From NCBI GenBank assembly GCA_036788215.1, contig DAIQNV010000003.1:16226-80225 (forward strand): a DNA stretch of 64,000 bases, read 5' to 3'. Position numbers and translations under genes: made by a program. Numbering within the stretch: the first letter of the stretch is position 1; each line of letters begins with the position of its first letter. Shown here piece after piece: positions 60,895 through 64,000 of the stretch. The notes beneath the pieces are model-generated. The model saw only the letters and a program-made list of their open reading frames with translations. It had not been told where the DNA came from and made no database searches. The stretch is from DAIQNV01 sp036788215 (lineage in GTDB: Bacteria; Planctomycetota; Phycisphaerae; Phycisphaerales; UBA1924).

Positions 60895-63093
60895 ATGCAG
60901 AGCCGCACGCTGTCACTGGCCCTCGCCGCGGGCCTCCTCGCCACGCTGACCCCTTTCGCGGACGCGGACCTCCCGGACGGGATGGTCGCCGAGCTCATCG
61001 CGCCGAACACCGTCCGCTTCCACAAGTCCACGGACGCCCGCGACAATCGCATCCCCTCCTTCGCCCTCGTCTCCGAGCGCCGCTCGATCGGCCAGACGCC
61101 CGATGACCTCGCCCTCGTCCCCATCTACACGCGGGAGGGCGACCAGGGCGTCGTCACCATCGACATCGACCCCTCCGTCGACCTCTATGGCACCGGCCAG
61201 GCCGCGGGCCCCCTCCGGCGCAACGGGCGCGTCACCGAGGTGTGGAACTTCGACGCCTATGGCTACCAGGACGACTCCAACTACCTCTACACTGCCCACC
61301 CCTGGGTCATGGGCGTCCGCGACGACGGCACCGCCTTCGGCGTCCTCTACGACTCCACCTACCGCATCGAGATGGACCTCACCGAAGACATCGTCTTCCG
61401 CTACGACGGGCGCGACCAGCCCGTCATCATCATCGACGCCGACTCCCCCCAGGAAGTCATGACCACCCTGGGCGAGCTCACCGGCACCATCGAGATGCCC
61501 CCCAAGTGGGCCATCGGCTACCACCAGTGCCGCTACTCCTACTTCCCGGACAGCCGCGTCAAGGAGGTCGCCCGCACCTTCCGCGAGAAGCGCATCCCCG
61601 CCGATGTCATCTGGATGGACATCGACTACATGGACGGCTTCCGCTGCTTCACCTTCGACCCCGAGCTCTTCCCCGACCCCAAGGGCCTCAACGATTACCT
61701 CGACTCCATGGGCTGGTCCAACATCTGGATGATCAACCCCGGCATCAAGAACGAGGACGGCTACTTCATCCACGACTCCGGCAACGAGCGCAACGCCTGG
61801 GTCCAGAAGGCCGATGGCTCCGAGTACACCGGCTACGTCTGGCCCGGCGAGTGCGTCTTCCCCGACTACACCAACGCCGAGGTCCGCCAGTGGTGGGCCA
61901 CCCTCTACGAGCCCTTCATGGCCAACAACATCGATGGCGTCTGGAACGACATGAACGAGCCCGCCATCTTCAACGTCCAGTCCAAGACCATGCCCCTCGA
62001 CAACCTCCACCGCGCCGACGAAGAGTTCGGGGGCCCGGGCCCCCACGCCCGCTTCCACAATGTCTACGGAATGCTCATGGTCAAGGCCTCCCGCGAGGGC
62101 ATCATGGCCGCCAACCCCGAGAAGCGCCCCTTCGTCCTCAGCCGCGCCAACTACATCGGCGGACACCGCTACGGCGCCACCTGGACCGGCGACAACACCG
62201 CCAACTGGTACCACGTCGACGCCTCCATCGCCATGACCCTCAACCTGGGACTCTCCGGCCAGCCCTTCGTCGGCCCCGACATCGGCGGCTTCGCCGGCAA
62301 CGGCACCGGCGAAATGTTCGCCCGGTGGATGGGCTTCGGCGCCCTCTTCCCCTTCGCCCGGGGCCACACCGCCAAGGGCAACATCGACAAGGAGCCCTGG
62401 TCCTTCGGCCAGGAGGTCGAGGACACCTCCCGCCGCGCCCTCGAGCGCCGCTACCGCCTCATCCCCCTCTTCTACACCCTCTTCGAAGAGTCGCACCGCA
62501 CCGGCATGCCCGTCGCCCGCCCCACCTTCTTCGCCGACCCGACGGACAAGGCCCTCCGCTCCGAGGACGACTCCTTCCTCCTGGGCGAGAACCTCCTCGT
62601 CGTCGCCGACCCCACCCCGGGCCTCGAGCGCGTCCAGATCATCCCCCGCCCCGTCGAGGGCGTCGCCTGGCGCTCGTTCGACTTCGCGTCCTTCGACGGA
62701 GGCCGCGACTCCAAGGACCCCGACCAGCCCAGGCTCTTCATCCGCCCGGGCGGCATCATCCCGACCGCCCCGGTCCACCAGCACTTCGGCGACCGCCCCG
62801 ACCAGCGCGACGAGCTGACCCTCCTCATCCATCTCGACGCGGAGGGCAACGCCAAGGGCGAGCTCTACGAGGACGCCGGCGAAGGCTGGGGCTTCCGCGA
62901 GGGCGAGTTCCTGCGGAGTGAGTACACCGCCGAACGCGACGGCGACCGCCTCCACATCCGCACCAAGACCCTCGAAGGCCAGATGCCCCGCCCCGGCCGC
63001 ACCCTCGTCGCCCGCGTCTTCCTGCCGAACGGGGAAGAGGTGATCGCACGCGGGCGCGACGGACGGACGCTGACGGTCCGCCTCCCCGACTAA
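60895..63093 (+). CDS. Secreted GH31 alpha-glucosidase
   Basis: The 732-residue enzyme releases glucose from the ends of alpha-glucans and oligosaccharides. It has a signal peptide (LSLALAAGLLATLTPFADA), an N-terminal beta domain, and a GH31 barrel with the nucleophile in DGVWNDMNEPAIFN (near residue 349) and the acid Asp in ATWTGDNTANWYHV (near 431). GHRYGATWTGDN and FVGPDIGGFAGNGTGEMFAR are typical GH31 sequences. ATG 60895 follows GGAG. Its location by the amylases supports starch degradation outside the inner membrane. Confidence 0.92.
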   Translation: MQSRTLSLALAAGLLATLTPFADADLPDGMVAELIAPNTVRFHKSTDARDNRIPSFALVSERRSIGQTPDDLALVPIYTREGDQGVVTIDIDPSVDLYGTGQAAGPLRRNGRVTEVWNFDAYGYQDDSNYLYTAHPWVMGVRDDGTAFGVLYDSTYRIEMDLTEDIVFRYDGRDQPVIIIDADSPQEVMTTLGELTGTIEMPPKWAIGYHQCRYSYFPDSRVKEVARTFREKRIPADVIWMDIDYMDGFRCFTFDPELFPDPKGLNDYLDSMGWSNIWMINPGIKNEDGYFIHDSGNERNAWVQKADGSEYTGYVWPGECVFPDYTNAEVRQWWATLYEPFMANNIDGVWNDMNEPAIFNVQSKTMPLDNLHRADEEFGGPGPHARFHNVYGMLMVKASREGIMAANPEKRPFVLSRANYIGGHRYGATWTGDNTANWYHVDASIAMTLNLGLSGQPFVGPDIGGFAGNGTGEMFARWMGFGALFPFARGHTAKGNIDKEPWSFGQEVEDTSRRALERRYRLIPLFYTLFEESHRTGMPVARPTFFADPTDKALRSEDDSFLLGENLLVVADPTPGLERVQIIPRPVEGVAWRSFDFASFDGGRDSKDPDQPRLFIRPGGIIPTAPVHQHFGDRPDQRDELTLLIHLDAEGNAKGELYEDAGEGWGFREGEFLRSEYTAERDGDRLHIRTKTLEGQMPRPGRTLVARVFLPNGEEVIARGRDGRTLTVRLPD

Positions 63094-63118
63094 CCAAGAC
63101 ACCCCGTTCCACACCCCA

Positions 63119-63150
63119 AAGCCCAGGGACTGCGGTCCCTGGGCTTATTT
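63119..63150 (+). terminator. Rho-independent terminator
   Basis: AAGCCCAGGGAC / GTCCCTGGGCTT around TGCG (12-bp stem), then ATTTA. Confidence 0.8.
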
Positions 63151-63348
63151 ACGCGCCCAAAGAGTCGATCCATGCATGCAAGTGTCGCCTGGCAATGGAG
63201 ATACGATCCAAAGGAGCTGCCAATGTGGCTGGAATCGAGTCCCCGCATGCGGCAACATCGTCGGAACTACGCATCGTCATCGTCGACACATGGCCGACAC
63301 ATGGCCGACACTTTGCCGGGACATGGACCGAATTTGTTCCGGCCTGCA

Positions 63349-63377
63349 TTGACAGGCTTGCGTGCGGGTGCTAACCT
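63349..63377 (+). promoter_or_regulatory. Sigma-70 type promoter
   Basis: A consensus TTGACA, 17 bases, TAACCT, 19 bases before the ATG at 63397. The -35 is perfect. Confidence 0.7.
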
Positions 63378-63396
63378 GGATGTGAAGGAGCATCCG

Positions 63397-63924
63397 ATGT
63401 CCCACATCGATCAGACCATTGCCGATCTCCAGCGCCTGTTGCGAGAGCAAGAGGAGCAAGTCCGTGGGACGAAGCGGACCATTAACAGCTTGCTGCAGAT
63501 GGCCGGTCGCGAGCCGGCTTACGCAGAGTCGGAAATCTCCGGCACGGAACGCTCCATCTACAACATCCCTGCGGACAAGTGGTACGGGCAGCCGTTGGCG
63601 ACAGCGATTCGCGAGTACCTCACGATGCGCCGCAGCGCAGGGCAGGGACCGGCTACAGTTACCGAAATCCACGAAGCTCTTGCTCAAGGCGGTTTCGCGT
63701 TCGATGCCAAGAACGACGACTACGCCAAGCGCGGCCTTCGCAGCTCATTGACGAAAAATCCGGTGACTTTCCACCGTCTTCCGGATGGCAAGCGCTTTGG
63801 CTTGACCGAGTGGTACCCCAAGGCACGCGACAAAACCGTTGCGGCTGACGCTGGCGATGAGCCAGCGGGCGACAAGGCTGCCGATGGCAACGACACCGAC
63901 ACGAAAGGAGGCGAGGATGAATAG
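63397..63924 (+). CDS. Small protein with winged-helix-like (HARE-HTH-like) domain
   Basis: The 175-residue protein has an N-terminal coiled coil (IDQTIADLQRLLREQEEQVR), a central winged-helix-like domain (YGQPLATAIREYLTMRRSAG, ATVTEIHEALAQGGFAFDAK, RGLRSSLTKNPVTFHRLPDG, FGLTEWYPKA), and an Asp/Ala-rich acidic tail. The central part resembles HARE-HTH domains that connect DNA-binding or chromatin proteins; a regulator role is inferred. ATG 63397 has AAGGAG six bases upstream and a good promoter; upstream in-frame sequence is not conserved. The DNA here has lower G+C than the GH31 gene. Confidence 0.7.
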   Translation: MSHIDQTIADLQRLLREQEEQVRGTKRTINSLLQMAGREPAYAESEISGTERSIYNIPADKWYGQPLATAIREYLTMRRSAGQGPATVTEIHEALAQGGFAFDAKNDDYAKRGLRSSLTKNPVTFHRLPDGKRFGLTEWYPKARDKTVAADAGDEPAGDKAADGNDTDTKGGEDE

Positions 63925-63988
63925 GAGGGTTTCAGGCTTTCACAGGACCCTGCACACATCGAGCAACGCCGATGTGAGAGCCAAGTAA
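63917..63988 (+). CDS. Possible very small ORF (23 aa)
   Basis: An ATG that overlaps the 3' end of the winged-helix gene by 8 bases follows AAAGGAGGCGAGG, a strong ribosome binding site, and codes for 23 residues (starting MNRRVSGFHR). It could be a leader or artefact; no family or helix is visible. Confidence 0.25.
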   Translation: MNRRVSGFHRTLHTSSNADVRAK

Positions 63989-64000
63989 AAGGCCTGCGCG

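Noticed and set aside
60913..63114. Minus-strand ORF of 733 codons opposite the GH31 gene
   Set aside because: Gly/Val/Glu/Asp-rich shadow of a gene with all catalytic motifs; no motif of its own.
63285..63320. Short direct repeat of ACATGGCCGAC near the last gene
   Set aside because: Only two to three imperfect copies in a row; most likely chance or a small local duplication.

Overview
The window is high-G+C bacterial DNA that looks like a planctomycete, most likely of the Phycisphaerae. The evidence is several secreted proteins starting with the planctomycete prepilin-like segment FTLIELLVVIAIIALLIGIL, PEP-CTERM-like tails ending in runs of Arg, Cys-ended dockerin-like tails (DLAAPFGSLTFADISAF type), frequent GTG and TTG starts, and short intergenic hairpin repeats. 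No rRNA, tRNA, CRISPR array, IS element or prophage was seen.

Layout. 0-5 kb: three tandem prepilin-like secreted proteins (the first cut by the window edge, the second split by an in-frame TAG), then a low-G+C secreted protein with a dockerin-like tail. 5-17 kb: housekeeping genes (mnmG, an acetyltransferase, a Kef-type antiporter, a UVR-motif protein, a sigma-70 factor, trxB, a VOC protein, a PEP-CTERM protein). Nearly all the short hairpin repeats lie here, mostly where genes converge. 17-21 kb: an iron-sulfur operon iscS-[HEPN + partner]-iscU-iscA and an ACT-domain gene, then an RsbW/STAS pair. 22-27 kb: a large secretin and an unrecognised protein. 27-31 kb: a run of overlapping or closely spaced genes: CoaX-like kinase, MnmE-like GTPase, TPR protein, RluA synthase. 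31-34 kb: a small membrane protein, an unrecognised protein, and a receiver-domain protein overlapping an HD-GYP phosphodiesterase.

34.6-43 kb (minus strand): a type II secretion/type IV pilus assembly run (histidine kinase, STAS protein, GspE, GspF, PilM, PilN, PilO, a small periplasmic protein, GspG pseudopilin). It has no secretin of its own; the 22 kb secretin is a plausible partner. 43-48 kb (plus strand): an OpuB/EgtUV-like ABC transporter, with the binding domain fused in front of the permease, followed by egtB and egtD for ergothioneine synthesis. Synthesis and uptake of the thiol-histidine betaine may therefore be linked.

48-63 kb: a secreted-protein and starch/alpha-glucan region. 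It holds a PEP-CTERM protein, an MFS sugar porter, a 177-bp tandem repeat array with an assembly gap, a prepilin-like protein, two GH13 amylases (one with a dockerin-like tail), a multidomain secreted protein with the same tail, and a GH31 alpha-glucosidase. The window ends with a small winged-helix-like protein behind a good sigma-70 promoter. Most high-scoring opposite-strand ORFs are artefacts of the high G+C content and were left out.
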